A DNA stretch of 64,000 bases, taken from NCBI GenBank assembly GCA_026724425.1, contig JAIUCV010000354.1, positions 620,001 through 684,000 on the forward strand, in the 5' to 3' direction. This stretch comes from Erythrophleum ivorense (taxonomy: Eukaryota; Streptophyta; Magnoliopsida; Fabales; Fabaceae). Shown here one piece after another: positions 1 to 10,640 of this stretch. Below the pieces are notes generated by a model. That model saw only the letters and a program-made list of their open reading frames with translations. It made no database searches and had not been told where the DNA came from. The translations under genes were made by a program, and so were the position numbers. Position 1 is the first letter of the stretch. Every line of letters starts with the position of its first letter.

Positions 1-1548
1 AAGTCAATCCCCTAAACTCCAAAGTCACCCGCAATATAGCCCCTGGCTATATTTGTCACAAAATTTAACATATTTTCTGCAAAAAAACCCGCGAACTATT
101 ATTTTTTTTGCAAATTTAACCCTCAACTTAAAAAACACACAAATCAAACATACAAATAAGAAGATGTCATTTTTGTAATTTTTACTCGTTACATAAAATA
201 TTCTGTAATTTTTTTTGTCATTTAAAATATTTTAACTATATTTATTGAAAATAATTTAAACAAAAAAAAATCATCAATCTCACTTCTCTCTTTGGCCTCT
301 ACCATTACGAGTCATGAGTAAGTTGATTTTCTTCTTGATCTCATTAGGTTTAAAATAAGTTGTTTTGTTTGTTGATATTTATGTTTATATTTTGGTGTAT
401 GTACAAAAAGAATTTGTGTGATTTTGAAATTAATTTAGAAAAGTTTATTGGTTTATGTATATTTATGGATTTACAAATTCTAGCTAAAATTCCCCTTTAT
501 TAGATTAATGATTTTAAAATCTTTGTCAAACCCGCCTCCCCTTCCCCCCCTAAATTAATTTCAAAATCATCGATTTTTTAAATTTTAAAAATATAGTATT
601 TTAAATTTTCAATTTTAAAACTACTATTTTAAAATATTATAGTTTTAGGGAATCATCGATGGGTCAAAATTGAAAGGTTATGGTAGTAGGCTTTCTTAGA
701 GACCCTTTTACCCGAAAAATGTCCAAGATGTTATGGCCTGGGATATTACATTAATCTGCAAGTTGAATGAACAAATTAGTTCGTGTGACCCGTCCAAAAT
801 TATCATTGCCTTGACCCATTATAAGACTTTCTTAGGACCCTTTTAAAACGCCAAATGGTCGGAAAAGTTTAGTGTTGGCTTTGGACACATTTCACTCATT
901 GTTTTTCAAACAGCTCGAAATATACTAGTTATATGAAAATCATCAATGATTTCATTTAGTATTTAGAAACCATTGAATAAATAGGAGGGAAGGGGTTGAC
1001 AAAGATTTTAAAATCATTAATCTAATAAAGGGGGATTTTAGTTAGGATTTGTAAATCCATCAAAATACATGAACCAATAAACCCCCATAAATTAATTTCA
1101 AAATCACACAAATTCTTTTGTACATACACCAAAAGATAAACATAAATATCAACAAACAAAACAACTTATTTTAAACCTAATGAGATCAAGAAGAAAATCA
1201 ATTTACTCACGATAAAATTAATCGAGAGAAATACTCGTAATGGTACAATCCAAAGAAAGAAATGAGATTGATGATTTTTTTGTTTAAATTATTTTCAATA
1301 AATATAGTTAAAATATTTTAAAAGGCAAAAAAAAAAAAAATTACAGAATATTTTATGTAACGAGTAAAAATTACAAAAATGACATCTTCTTATTTGTATG
1401 TTTGATTTGTGTGTTTTTTAAGTTGAAGGTTAAATTTGCAAAAAAAATAATAGTTCGCGGGTTTTTTTGCAGAAAACATTTTAAATTTTGTGACAAATAT
1501 AGCCAGGGGCTATATTGCGGGTGACTTTGGAGTTCAGGGGATTGACTT
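1..1548. repeat. Long inverted repeat (foldback or MULE-like element)
   Basis: Positions 1 to about 545 reappear as an imperfect reverse complement at about 1000-1548, around a spacer of roughly 450 bases. The outer match is clear: the first 28 bases correspond to the reverse complement of 1521-1548 with one difference. The right arm seems to continue past 1548 to about 1620 (purine-rich tracts alternating with TTTGCA motifs), so the left arm probably extends beyond the window. No transposase frame lies inside. Arms of more than 500 bp with little between them fit a foldback element or a non-autonomous Mutator-like element. No target-site duplication can be checked because the left end is cut off. 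Assignment to a superfamily is inference. Confidence 0.75.
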
Positions 1549-1618
1549 GCACGTAATATAATTGAAGGTTTAATTTGCAAAAAAAAATTAATTGGAGGGT
1601 TTTTTTGCACAAAACCCG

Positions 1619-1852
1619 AAGGAGTTCTCATTTGAGATACTTTGAGACCATCACACTTCAAGGATGTCTTTAAAAAAAAAAAACTATTAATATTGTATTA
1701 GAAATTCGTTGGAGAACCTAGTGTCCAAAGTGTCTTAAGACATTGTTATTGAGTGTCTTTTTATGTTTAAGATATCTATTATATAATACTACTATTTTAT
1801 GAATAAATCTATATTAAGATACACATACAAATACCATGAGAACCCCTCATCA
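1619..1852. mobile_element. Candidate MITE with GGNGTTCTCAT ends
   Basis: The segment starts with GGAGTTCTCATTTGAGATAC and ends with the reverse complement of a similar sequence (GGGGTTCTCATGGTATTTG). It is AT-rich and has no frame. The size (about 230 bp) and short terminal inverted repeats resemble Tourist-type MITEs. A further single end-like sequence (GAGGTTCTCACC) lies at about 1960. The target duplication was not resolved. Confidence 0.4.
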
Positions 1853-1975
1853 TACTTGTTTTATTTTTTCATGGTTGAATTATTTTCCAAAATTTAAAAT
1901 GTAATGATATAATTGTATCACAATAAACTACTAATTTAAAAAAAAAAAAAAAAACCCAAAGAGGTTCTCACCTTT

Positions 1976-2210
1976 ATTTAATCCAAATATATAAACTCTT
2001 AATTCTTTAGTTCAAATCAAACCAATACAAAAAAACAGAGCAACTAAGTTTATGTAATGAAATGTAAAAAGCGATGAAGCCGTACCTGTTCAATATCTGA
2101 AAACTTGGCGAACAGGTCATTGGGTATTAACCAGTCGAAAACTTCAAAATTTCTCTCTAATTCTTCCTTCATTGGTACTCTTGGGAATGACACTGTTACC
2201 CACTTGGAGT
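1976..2210 (-). pseudogene. Duplicated 3' fragment of the aldo-keto reductase gene
   Basis: This stretch is a diverged copy of 4140-4380, that is, the 5' part of the last intron and much of exon 6 of the neighbouring AKR4C9-like gene. It has the same orientation and the same exon/intron boundary (CCGTACCTGTTC in both). Because intron sequence is included, it came from DNA and not from a retrocopied mRNA. Exons 1-5 and the last exon are absent nearby, and small length differences break the frame, so it cannot encode an enzyme. The simplest reading is a partial local duplication, or the remnant of an eroded tandem paralogue, since AKR4C genes occur in tandem in Brassicaceae. It now lies on the far side of the DC1 gene. 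Confidence 0.8.
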
Positions 2211-2592
2211 ATATGACAGCGGCCGGCTCAGTTTATATTGTTATGTATCCATTCATTACAAATTTACAAATTTACAACTATATGGTAATGGTTGACAACT
2301 TGAAGGCATGTCCCAATTGAAAACAAGTCGTGTAGTAGAACATTTCAACTTAAATTCATATATACTATCAACAATTTGAAACAGAAAAATCGATATCAAA
2401 AGTGACATTTTCTTCCGTATGATCAGTCAACTCCACCAATGTCAACTAATATTTTTTATTAATAAGACAAACACAACAAGGCCATATTGCATAACTGCAA
2501 CCAGTTGAGTTCTACCGATAAAAAGCACCAAGAAGATCAAAAACCTAAAACGCTCTCCCCATTTCAAACCCTCAAAACGACAGGTCAGAGAG

Positions 2593-3288
2593 ATGTTAAC
2601 AGAAACAGAACCGCACACGATCCAACATATCTCGCATAACCACCCCTTGACCGAAGTCATCGTTGTTGGCACATACACGTGTGATGGTTGCAAACTGTAC
2701 GGTACCGGCAAGACCTACCGGTGCAACGACTGCGACTACGATCTCCACGAATATTGCACCGCATGTCCTCAAACCCTCGGAAATTCATGGCACGCGCCTG
2801 ACCACGAGCTCAGCCTGATCAACGGTCCCACGCACATGACCGAGCGAGGGTGCTATGTTTGCCGAGCTTACATCCAAGGGATGTTCTACAAGTGCAAGCA
2901 CTGCAGCTTTGAATCTCACCCGCTTTGCGCACACGGTCCAATGCATGCCTCGTCTCCGGATGCAACGACGACGACGAAGCAGAGAAGCCTGCATGACCCT
3001 GCTGGACAGGGACAGCCATCGTCGCCGCAACAATATGGTCAAGGAGACCCTTATGGTTATGCACATATGGGTCCGTATGGGACACATCCTCATGGTGGTG
3101 GTGATCATCAGCAGCAGCATCCGCACATGAGCCCGAGTTCTCCAAAACTGGATCCAAAAGCGGATTCAAGAAAGGGAAAGAAGAAAAGGGGGGGATTTTT
3201 GGGAGCCTTCCAGACTGTGGTAGCTGGTACTGCTACGGTAGCAGCGCATGTGGCCGTTGCAATGGTCACGGGTGAATTTTCTGCATGA
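2593..3288 (+). CDS. DC1 (Cys/His-rich C1) domain protein
   Basis: A single-exon protein of 231 residues. Two DC1 zinc-binding modules are visible. The first covers about residues 17-55, with the HPL start, CDGC and CNDCDYDLHEYC. The second covers about 71-113, with the HEL start, CYVC and CKHCSFESHPLC. A Gly/His/Pro/Gln-rich linker follows (about 115-185), then a basic stretch (KGKKKR) and a hydrophobic Gly/Ala/Val-rich tail (about 200-231) that might associate with membranes. Plant DC1 proteins are a large family related to C1 domains. Roles in stress and hormone signalling are proposed, but no catalytic activity is known. It is convergent with the AKR4C9-like gene. Arabidopsis has a DC1 gene (AT2G37780) beside AKR4C9, which supports orthology by position, recalled and not checked here. 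The start is the first ATG that includes the complete first module. Confidence 0.9.
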   Translation: MLTETEPHTIQHISHNHPLTEVIVVGTYTCDGCKLYGTGKTYRCNDCDYDLHEYCTACPQTLGNSWHAPDHELSLINGPTHMTERGCYVCRAYIQGMFYKCKHCSFESHPLCAHGPMHASSPDATTTTKQRSLHDPAGQGQPSSPQQYGQGDPYGYAHMGPYGTHPHGGGDHQQQHPHMSPSSPKLDPKADSRKGKKKRGGFLGAFQTVVAGTATVAAHVAVAMVTGEFSA

Positions 3289-4047
3289 AGAATTGATTCT
3301 TTTCTGATTATTTTTTTACTTGTCGCCTTGTCGGGGTGTCTTAATTTCAGTTTTGTTTTTTTTACAGTTACATGCATAGAGATTTATGTATGTTAATTAA
3401 TGTATGTGTCTCGGTTTCACATATTCGTATGATTGCAAATTGCTCTTTGTCATTGGTGTCGATTTTGGTTTTAATACACCAAAGTTCAAATAATTCTATA
3501 TGAAAATATCGATCTAGACTACAAAGAAAAGAATTCTAAAAGTAATCTATTTGTCAGCATATTCTTGTAAAAGACTTGTGTTCCATCTCAAAACCGGTTC
3601 GACACAGAGAAGAATGTTGATCCTTATAAATTTAAAATTTATCTTACTTTTTCTCGATGCGAGATTTAGAAAGGGCCATCTCAAAGTTGCAATTTGTTTG
3701 ACACATTCAGTTTCGATTAATGAAACCTTGTTATTTTAGGATTGCGTATTTGATTTTTGGTTTGATCACTCGTTTGAACTTCTTAGAATATAATGCAATG
3801 TGAATGTAGGGCTTGATTAGTACGCTCACAACTCACAAGTCACAAGCATATATATATATATATGCAAATGTCACATTTTCTGTTTTAGGTGACTATAATA
3901 CATTGCAAATGTAAAATTTGGATCAACAAAATTTGTTTGAATTATTTAAAAATAGGAATCAAATATGATTCTAAATTATTTGAGTGACATGTCTTTATTA
4001 TAACATTCATGAACAAACTGCTTAGTTCAAGAGATCACTTGTGAATA
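3289..4047. other. Intergenic region between two convergent genes
   Basis: This is the shared 3' flank of the DC1 gene and the reductase gene. It contains a (TA)n microsatellite at about 3848-3863 and AT-rich sequence where 3' untranslated regions and poly(A) signals of both genes would lie. The only open frame is short (62 codons at 3551-3739) and has no recognisable product. No RNA gene or element was recognised. Confidence 0.6.
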
Positions 4048-5931
4048 TCATATCTCCCCATCCCATAATTCTTCGAGAGACTTGTAAGGGCTCAGTGTTT
4101 CGTGAACGAAGAAGGATCCATGCAATAACCTAGCCTGCATTTAATCCAAATACATAAACTCTTAATTCTTAGATCAAACCAACGTAAAGCAGAGCAACTA
4201 AGTTTATGCATTAAAATGTTAAAGAACGAAATGGGGATGTATCATGTATCCGTACCTGTTCAATCTCTGAAAACTTGGAGAACAGGTCATCGGGTATTGA
4301 CCAGTCGAAAACTTCAAAATTCTCTCTTATCCTTCCTTCATTGGTACTCTTGGGAAGTACACTGTTACCCATTTGGAGTCCCCAGCGTAGCGCAACTTGC
4401 GCAGGAGACTTCCCGAGCTTTTCCGCAACAGTGTTCAGTATCGGATTCTTCAGAACATCGCTCTTGAGCCACGTTGTTCCTGGAGACCCCAGTGGCGAGT
4501 ATGCCTTGCAAGAATATTCAACCAATGTATAAGGTAGAGTTGCAAAAGGCAGAGAAAGTAAAAAGTCTTGATTGGTGAGGATGAGTGATGCTTGCTTACA
4601 GTGAGGTGAATCCCTTTGGATTTGCAGAAGTCTCGTAGCTTAGGTTGTCTCCAAGAAGGATGACATTCGACCTGATTAACAGCTGGAGGAACACGAGCTA
4701 ACTCCAAGAGATCAGCTAGTTTCTTGGTCGAGAAGTTGCTTACACCTATGGCTCGTGCCTTGCCCGAATCATAGAGTGACTCCATCGCTTTCCATGTGCT
4801 AGGAATATCTAGAGGCAAAAGGTTCTCTGGCTTAGCTCCAACAGAACCTTTCTTCATCCGTAGAGGCCAGTGTATCTTGAAGAAGATCACATTAAAAAAA
4901 GACATTAATGTTTAGAGAAATAAATATAAATTGTGTAATTGTTCCATCGAAGTGATGCTTACCAAATAGAGATCGACGTAGTCAAGCTGTAGATCTTGTA
5001 GAGTTCTGTTTAGTGCCACTGGCACATCTTGAGGGTCATGATCAGTACACCTTTTGATGATGATACACAAAATGTATGAAAATGCAAGATTAAATCTACA
5101 CTTTTAATTCACAGAATTATGCATTCAAATAAACACTAGATACCAGAGTTTGGAAGTGATGAACAACTCTTCCCGCTTCACTACACTGTCTTCAAATAAT
5201 TTTTTCAAAACTGACCCAATCTGCACAAGAGGAAGGAGTTATTCAGTATCGTTTCATTGGAGACAGAAACAGGAAAGCAAACAAGCTTTAAGTGGTTTGG
5301 GAATTTGACAAATAAAGCAAAACATTGGCACGCAAAAGATACACATGTTTGTCTTTAATCTTGTCTTGTCATCAACACAAACAAACAAGAAAAGACAATC
5401 AAGAGGAAAAAACACATGCAAGACACACTAAATCCATCTGAAAGAAGAGTCAAAATGTTATTCAATTTGGCTAAATCAAGCATTTGTGTGTTTCTTTGTA
5501 CCTCTTTCTCGTTGCCGTAGATCTGAGCGCAATCAATATGACGATATCCGATCTGCAACCAAAATTAAGAAAACAAAAATCTTCAATTTTGCAGCGACCA
5601 AGAAAAACTAATTGAACAATCAAGAAAAAAACAAAAAAAAAATCCAATTGAAACAGAGAGCAAATAGTACGTTAAAACAAAGTATGGAATTATGTTATGA
5701 GATCTCGGAGATCAGAATATTGTTATTAACATATAATTAAAACTAAGAATCTAAAGAGATCGACAAAACTAATACGGTAAGCCTTAGAATCGAATTTACA
5801 AAAAGAGGAACCTTAACAGCGGCGGCGACGGCATCGCCGACTAGGCCAGGAGAGGCTTGCCATGTTCCGAGACCAACCGACGGGATCTTAGCGCCGGTGT
5901 TGAGCTCGAAGAATCTGACTGCATTCGCCAT
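4048..5931 (-). CDS. AKR4C9: NADPH-dependent aldo-keto reductase, AKR4C9-like
   Basis: Seven exons can be read: 5812-5931, 5502-5552, 5144-5220, 4963-5050, 4600-4875, 4256-4504 and 4048-4134. Every intron is GT-AG. The exons total 948 nt, encoding 315 residues, the usual length of plant AKR4C enzymes. The family tetrad is present: Asp in HIDCAQIY, Tyr in the same motif, Lys in ITSKLW and His in YLIHWP. The N-terminus (MANAVRFFELNTGAKIPSVG) and many internal positions are closest to Arabidopsis AKR4C9 (AT2G37770). AKR4C9 is a cytosolic or plastid-associated enzyme that reduces reactive aldehydes and ketones with NADPH and is linked to stress tolerance. The protein ends ELWDGEI, as in its relatives. 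No lesion was found, so the gene should be functional. The paralogues AKR4C8 and AKR4C10 fit less well by eye. Confidence 0.93.
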
Positions 5932-6250
5932 TGTTAGAGATTGGAGATTCAGATCGCTAGTCGTGTTGCTTTACACGCACAAACAGCATTTATCAGCTAC
6001 CATTCACTAATCATCAATAGAAAAGCAAAAAAAAAAAAAAAAAAAAAAAAGATGGGAAAGCGACTGAGGCGGGAGAGTCGTGGAAAAATTGACTACTTTC
6101 TTCGATTATTAATGTTGCCACGTCAGATATTGACCAACTCGTGAACGTTTCTTATTCGTTCGTCAGCATGTGCAATGGTCATACTGAGTATCTTTAAACA
6201 TATTTTATATTAAAAAAAAAAAAAATTAATTGAAGAAATTTGATAAGAAA
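5932..6250 (-). promoter_or_regulatory. Upstream region of the AKR4C9-like gene with ACGT-core element
   Basis: This is the 5' flank of the reductase gene, read on the minus strand. An ABRE-like GACGTGGC lies at about 6117-6124, some 190 bases before the start codon. That fits the stress and ABA induction reported for AKR4C9 relatives, but the function here is inferred. An A-run of about 21 occurs at 6029-6049. No convincing TATA box was fixed. Confidence 0.35.
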
Positions 6251-6481
6251 TTTGTAAATTATGGCACAACAAAGGAGAGCTCTATAATGGTTTCTTTAAA
6301 ATTATTATTATTTTTTAAATTTTTTTTGTTAATTTTTATAAAATGAAAGGAAATAAAATTATTCAAAAGTACATTATAAAAATGACAAATGAAACATATA
6401 TTACATATTAAAAAAAAACCCCGCATATAGAGAGGTAAAACGAAGAAAAACAGACATGTTTTAAAACATATGAAAACATGA

Positions 6482-7780
6482 TTAAGAACTAAATTTATTC
6501 CAAATATGCTCAACCAAATCAGCTTTCAATTGGTAATGGTTTTCTTGATTACGAATATCAGCTCGATTAGCCATAATATTGTGGACATTCGATGGCAAGT
6601 GTTCAGAACTCGTGACATGTACCTGTGAAGACCCGCTTCCGTCTTCTCCTCCTTGTTGAAATTCCGTTTCGTTATACTGAGTGCCAACGTTTCTTTCATC
6701 TTCCACAATCATATTGTGTAATATGATACATGCCTTCATTATATTCCCTATCTTTTGCTTATCCATTGTAAGAGCCGGGTTTTTAACAATTGCAAACCGA
6801 GCTTGCAAGACTCCAAAAGCGCGCTCAACTTCTTTTCGGGCAAACGATTGATGGTCACAAAACAATTTTGCTTTCGGGTCTTGTGGCCGAGCAATGGGTT
6901 TAACGAAAGTCGACCATTCCGGATATATACCATCTGTGAGATAGTAAGCCATCTTGTACCGGTGTCCATTAACAGAGAACGACACCTTAGGAGCTCGACC
7001 TTCTAATATATCATCAAACACGGGTGAGCGGTGGAGAACGTTAATGTCGTTTAAAGTACCTGGGGGTCCGAAAAATGCGTGCCAAATCCACAGATCATAC
7101 GACGCCACGACCTCTAAAACGATTGTCGGTTTCTCTTTGCCTCGTGCATATTGTCCTTTCCACGCCGTGGGACAATTTTTCCACTCCCAATGCATACAGT
7201 CAATGCTTCCTATTGAACCAGGAAATCCACGCGTTTCTCCGACCTTGAGTAATCGTTTGAGATCAGCTGGTGTAGGCCTTCTGAGGTAGTCCTCCTCGTA
7301 AAAAGATATGATTGCATTGACAAAGTTATGCAAGCATGTGAGTGCAGTGGTCGCTCCAATTCGGAGGTATTCATCGACTGCATCAGCTGCAGTGCCATAA
7401 GCCAGCATACGAATAGCCGCCGTGCACTTCTGTAAACCGGACAAACCCAACTTTCCAGTGGTATCCGGTATCTGTTGAAAGAAGCGTAACTCGGATAGTT
7501 TGCTAACTATGCGCATGAACAACGGTCGGTTCATCCGAAAGCGACGTCGGAATATGGCTTCGGGATAGATAGCATTCTCACTGAAATAATCATTGATCAA
7601 ACGAATGTTGCCTTCTTCATGTCCTCGATCTATGAACGCTCGTTTCTTTTTTCGCTTCTTTGGCTCAAGAACTTCATTTATATCATCTAAACACTCTTCC
7701 ACACAAATGTTAAATTCATCATCCAATGCTTCTTCAAACGCGTCATTTAATGAAAAAGAATGATGGGAAGAAGATGACAT
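6482..7780 (-). CDS. PIF/Harbinger transposase (DDE nuclease)
   Basis: An intact frame of 432 residues matching the plant PIF/Harbinger transposase family (plant transposon protein, DDE superfamily). After an acidic N-terminus and a basic KKRKKKR cluster (possible nuclear signal, about residues 41-48), the protein has the conserved FRRRFRMNRPLF block. The catalytic core follows, with the first Asp in GSIGSIDCMHWEW, the second in YYLTDGIYPEW and the Glu in RKEVERAFGVLQ. FGPPGTLNDINVL is also typical of the family. It would cut and paste the element together with the Myb-like partner encoded upstream. Length is normal for the family. The start is the first Met before the acidic region and is followed by no earlier in-frame alternative that helps. 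Confidence 0.93.
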   Translation of the reverse strand: MSSSSHHSFSLNDAFEEALDDEFNICVEECLDDINEVLEPKKRKKKRAFIDRGHEEGNIRLINDYFSENAIYPEAIFRRRFRMNRPLFMRIVSKLSELRFFQQIPDTTGKLGLSGLQKCTAAIRMLAYGTAADAVDEYLRIGATTALTCLHNFVNAIISFYEEDYLRRPTPADLKRLLKVGETRGFPGSIGSIDCMHWEWKNCPTAWKGQYARGKEKPTIVLEVVASYDLWIWHAFFGPPGTLNDINVLHRSPVFDDILEGRAPKVSFSVNGHRYKMAYYLTDGIYPEWSTFVKPIARPQDPKAKLFCDHQSFARKEVERAFGVLQARFAIVKNPALTMDKQKIGNIMKACIILHNMIVEDERNVGTQYNETEFQQGGEDGSGSSQVHVTSSEHLPSNVHNIMANRADIRNQENHYQLKADLVEHIWNKFSS

Positions 7781-8325
7781 CTTTGTTTTTTATAGTTTTG
7801 AGAAGATGTTTTGGTGTTTTAATGAATGGAGAGTTTGAGTTTGTAATGGAGAGTTTGTAGAGAGTTGCAAAGAAAAAGATGGATTGTGATGTTAAATGTC
7901 TCCAAGGTCACAGTTTTATACAAGGAAAAAGATGCTAAAGTTTGATAAAACTACAAATGATAGGACATTTGATAAAAATACAAATGATAAAAATACATGG
8001 TACACATTTGTTTTCTTGTGGCCGACACAAGAAAACTCCAAAGTTTCACGTCGGCAAACTCTCTTGCTCCTCTCTTGCTACTCTCTTGCTCCCCTCTTGC
8101 TACTCCGTTTAGCCTTCAAATACGCAACCCCAAAGGATTAGAACATAAACATCAAGCAAAATAAAACAGGAAACAAAATAAACATTCATATAACATAAAA
8201 CAGGAAACAAAATAAAACATTCACCTTAAAGGAACCTACAAAATCTGACTAATGAGCTTATCCTTAAGCGTAACCTCTAAATCGGTTAGTGGTTCAGTTT
8301 TCCCTAAGAGATTAGCTAGTATTTT
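7781..8325. other. Spacer between the two Harbinger genes
   Basis: Presumed promoter and leader of the transposase gene on the minus strand, plus the 3' region of the Myb-like gene. It contains short repeats of a TCTTGCTAC/TCTTGCTCC type (about 8060-8105) and a duplicated AAAACAGGAAACAAAATAAA (about 8161-8214). No gene was recognised. Confidence 0.5.
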
Positions 8326-9207
8326 TTAATCCGCTAATAATATCTTGTTAGCTTGTGCTTTCTCCTTGTTAGCATGCGCTTTCTCCTTTAAAGCGAACTC
8401 TTTCTCCCTTAAAGCCGCCACTAACTGGAGGTTGTTCATAGCAGCCTCCCTGTCTTCGCTGGTTCTCTTCACGTTCTTACTTCCTTTCAACTTTGCAGCC
8501 TTTGCTGCCTTCACACCGATTGGTCTCTCTTCCAATTGTTCATCCATGAGACTGTCCTCTACGGAATCAGCTGGCTGTGCTCTTTTGCTCGACGTTTTCC
8601 CTTTTTCTTTACTAAGACTAAGACTACACCACTTCTGATCGTTTCTAAGCATTCTCCACGCATGCTCCAAGATGAAGTTGGTCCTCTGATCCTGATAGTA
8701 GAACTTGTATGCCATCTGGAAGACATCATCAGGTGACTGGCCGCTTGTAGCTTGACGGTTGGCCTGCTCGAAGCATCCGCAAAACTTCTGCACTCCTTCA
8801 TTTATTTTTGTCCATCTCTGCTTGCAAGTATTCCACTCCCGGGGAGGAAAGTCCTTAACCGCAGGACAGCCATTGTAATAATTTGCTACTCGTTTCCAGA
8901 ACGCGCCAACTCTCTGCTCATTTGCAACGATGCAATCTTTGCTGGTGTTCAACCAGGCGCTCACCAGTGCCCCATCTTCTGCGACTGTCCATCTTCGTCT
9001 GGCTTCCCCTGTCGGAATAGGTGTTTGGGTACTAAACAGAGGGGTTTGGGTACTAGACTGAGGGGATTGGGTACTAAACTGAGGGGTTTGGGTGCTAAAC
9101 AGAGGGGTTTGGGTACTAAAAGGAGGGGTTTGGCTACAAAACGGAGGTGTTTGGTTCATGAGGTCTGTAAAGGATCCAGTGTAAGTAGAGGGACTATTGG
9201 AACCCAT
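8326..9207 (-). CDS. Harbinger Myb/SANT-like accessory protein (ORF1)
   Basis: An intact 293-residue frame. Residues about 17-63 are a run of TQTPxFS heptads. A trihelix/Myb-like domain follows (RRRWTVAEDGALVSAW ... FWKRVANYY ... RSLxxRW-type sequence ending CKQRWTKI, about residues 68-135). A C-terminal basic, helical part has the repeated EKAHANKEKAQANK and resembles the NAM-associated C-terminal domain seen in many plant Harbinger ORF1 proteins. In this superfamily the ORF1 protein binds the element's ends and brings in the transposase. It lies directly upstream of the transposase gene in the same direction. It is often misannotated as a host transcription factor or glutathione transferase-like protein. 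Confidence 0.88.
   Translation of the reverse strand: MGSNSPSTYTGSFTDLMNQTPPFCSQTPPFSTQTPLFSTQTPQFSTQSPQSSTQTPLFSTQTPIPTGEARRRWTVAEDGALVSAWLNTSKDCIVANEQRVGAFWKRVANYYNGCPAVKDFPPREWNTCKQRWTKINEGVQKFCGCFEQANRQATSGQSPDDVFQMAYKFYYQDQRTNFILEHAWRMLRNDQKWCSLSLSKEKGKTSSKRAQPADSVEDSLMDEQLEERPIGVKAAKAAKLKGSKNVKRTSEDREAAMNNLQLVAALREKEFALKEKAHANKEKAQANKILLAD
9010..9150 (-). repeat. 21-bp coding minisatellite in Harbinger ORF1
   Basis: About seven units of a 21-bp repeat (GGGGTTTGGGTACTAAACAG-like on the plus strand) encode the TQTPxFS heptads of the Myb-like protein. Units differ by point changes that alter single residues, which suggests expansion by slippage within the frame. Confidence 0.85.
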
Positions 9208-9723
9208 TTCTTAAACAGAGAAGGAGAAACAAGACACGAAAAATTTTTAGTTGAGTCAAAGTTTGCAAACCGGGTTTTTTTTAGTGTTTAGGGTTATGAG
9301 TGAAGAAGAATCTTCACAAAGTTTGTGTCTTTATAGGGAAAATTAGTGTTAATAAGTATGACTAGACATGAAACTGTTTTTAAATAAAATTAAAGGTCAA
9401 TTAACTCTACACTTTAGTGGTTGAGTTTGCATTTAACTCAACATAAAGCAACTATCAAGAACTCTCCTAATCGCTCACAGGCAAAATCAAAGCAATGAAC
9501 CAATGAAAAACAAACAACAATCGCAGGCATTAACAATTCTCAACCTAAACCGCAAACAATAAGTACAAAGCAACCTACTCTATCACAAACCTAACCTGTT
9601 AACTCAACATAAAGCAACTAGCAAGTACTCTCAACCTAAACAACAATCAATAACTACAGCAATTCTCAACCTAAACAGCAATCAATAACTACACCTGAAA
9701 CCCTAATCTATTACAAAGCTAAC
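9208..9723. other. Non-coding region upstream of Harbinger ORF1
   Basis: A TATA-like TCCCTATAAAGA on the minus strand at about 9330-9341 is a plausible promoter element for ORF1. The region also has imperfect direct repeats built on AACTCAACATAAAGCAACTA (about 9437 and 9600) and CAATCAATAACTACA (about 9647 and 9681). No gene was recognised. Confidence 0.45.
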
Positions 9724-10640
9724 CTGTAGTTGGAGAACTGATTTGAGTTGCCATTAACTCCAGCAGCTGTCTTCTTCGGTGCCATCTCGAGACATGAGGA
9801 AAAAGAAGAAAGAAAAAAATGTTAGTTAAAATAAAAGAGGAAGAGCATTCAAAGCATAATATTATTCGCATTCAACACACGAACAATCAACAATTACGAA
9901 TCAATTTCATACACAAAGGATTGAAAGAGAAGTGGAAACAAAAACTGCGAGACTAAAGAGAAGCAAAAACAAAACTTTCCCATATGTCGCAGACTAAAGA
10001 GAAGCAAAAACAACAAATTCACAAGGACTATCCATACATAAAACAGAGAGATAATGCAATTTGCAATTTGCAATTAGCAATAAGCAAGAGTCGAAAAAGA
10101 AACTAAATCAGAACATTTGATTATTATTACAAAACATCTCCACAGAGACTTTGCCATCTAAAAGACAAACTACCGATACAACCTAGGAAACTAAAACATA
10201 ATGATTGACCGAATCAAATGCATCAGCAATCCCAAATCAGCAATCCCAAATCAAAACGTAATGATTCAATAACGAAATGGTATTAAACTGAAAAGTAATT
10301 AAAGCCCAGAAATTACCTGAAAGAATCGGCGGGGGTGGCGGGGGAGCGAGCCTGAGAAACTCCGAGAGAAGGAGAAATGAGAGAGAGGGATTACGGTTTT
10401 TGCTGCGGGATTGACGAAGAAGGAGAAGAAGAACGGGAAGAAGGAGAAGAAGAACACGCCGAAGAAGAAGAAGAACAGACCAGAACGGGACGAAATTTGT
10501 GGTGTTTGAAGATGGAAATCTCGAATCGCCATCAAGCAGACCGAAAGAGAAGCGAAGAAAACAATGCGCAGAAATGAAATGAAAAAAAAAAACAAAAAAC
10601 ACGACACCGACGAAAATAATCGCGGAGGGCTGTGTGAGTG
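9724..10640 (-). other. Possible leader and first coding exon of a truncated gene
   Basis: On the minus strand, about 10320-10640 is a pyrimidine-rich sequence with a TTTCAG/GTAATT donor, which looks like a 5' untranslated exon. About 500 bases on, an ATG at 9783-9785 opens 20 codons (starting MAPKKTAAGVNG) that run to a CAG/GTTAGC donor at 9724. No following exon was found, because the next 350 bases are repeats and then Harbinger ORF1. This could be the 5' end of a host gene cut by the transposon, or a fragment captured by it. The product is not recognised. Confidence 0.3.

Larger units (their letters stand above)
6250..9400 (-). mobile_element. PIF/Harbinger DNA transposon with both genes
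   Basis: Two adjacent minus-strand genes make the typical PIF/Harbinger pair: a DDE transposase (6482-7780) and a Myb/SANT-like DNA-binding protein (8326-9207). Both frames are open, so the element may be autonomous or recently so. The limits given are approximate. Possible diverged inverted ends were seen at about 6163-6188 (CAGCATGTGCAATGGTCAT) and, reversed, at about 10765-10790, but no matching TAA/TTA duplication was found. The true ends are therefore unresolved, and the element could be as short as 3.2 kb or as long as 4.6 kb. Confidence 0.75.

Noticed and set aside
2105..2320. 71-codon plus-strand frame
   Set aside because: Lies antisense over the duplicated reductase fragment; the real coding relationship is on the minus strand.
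8326..9207. Host Myb transcription factor
   Set aside because: Its position directly upstream of a Harbinger transposase and its sequence type identify it as the element's ORF1.
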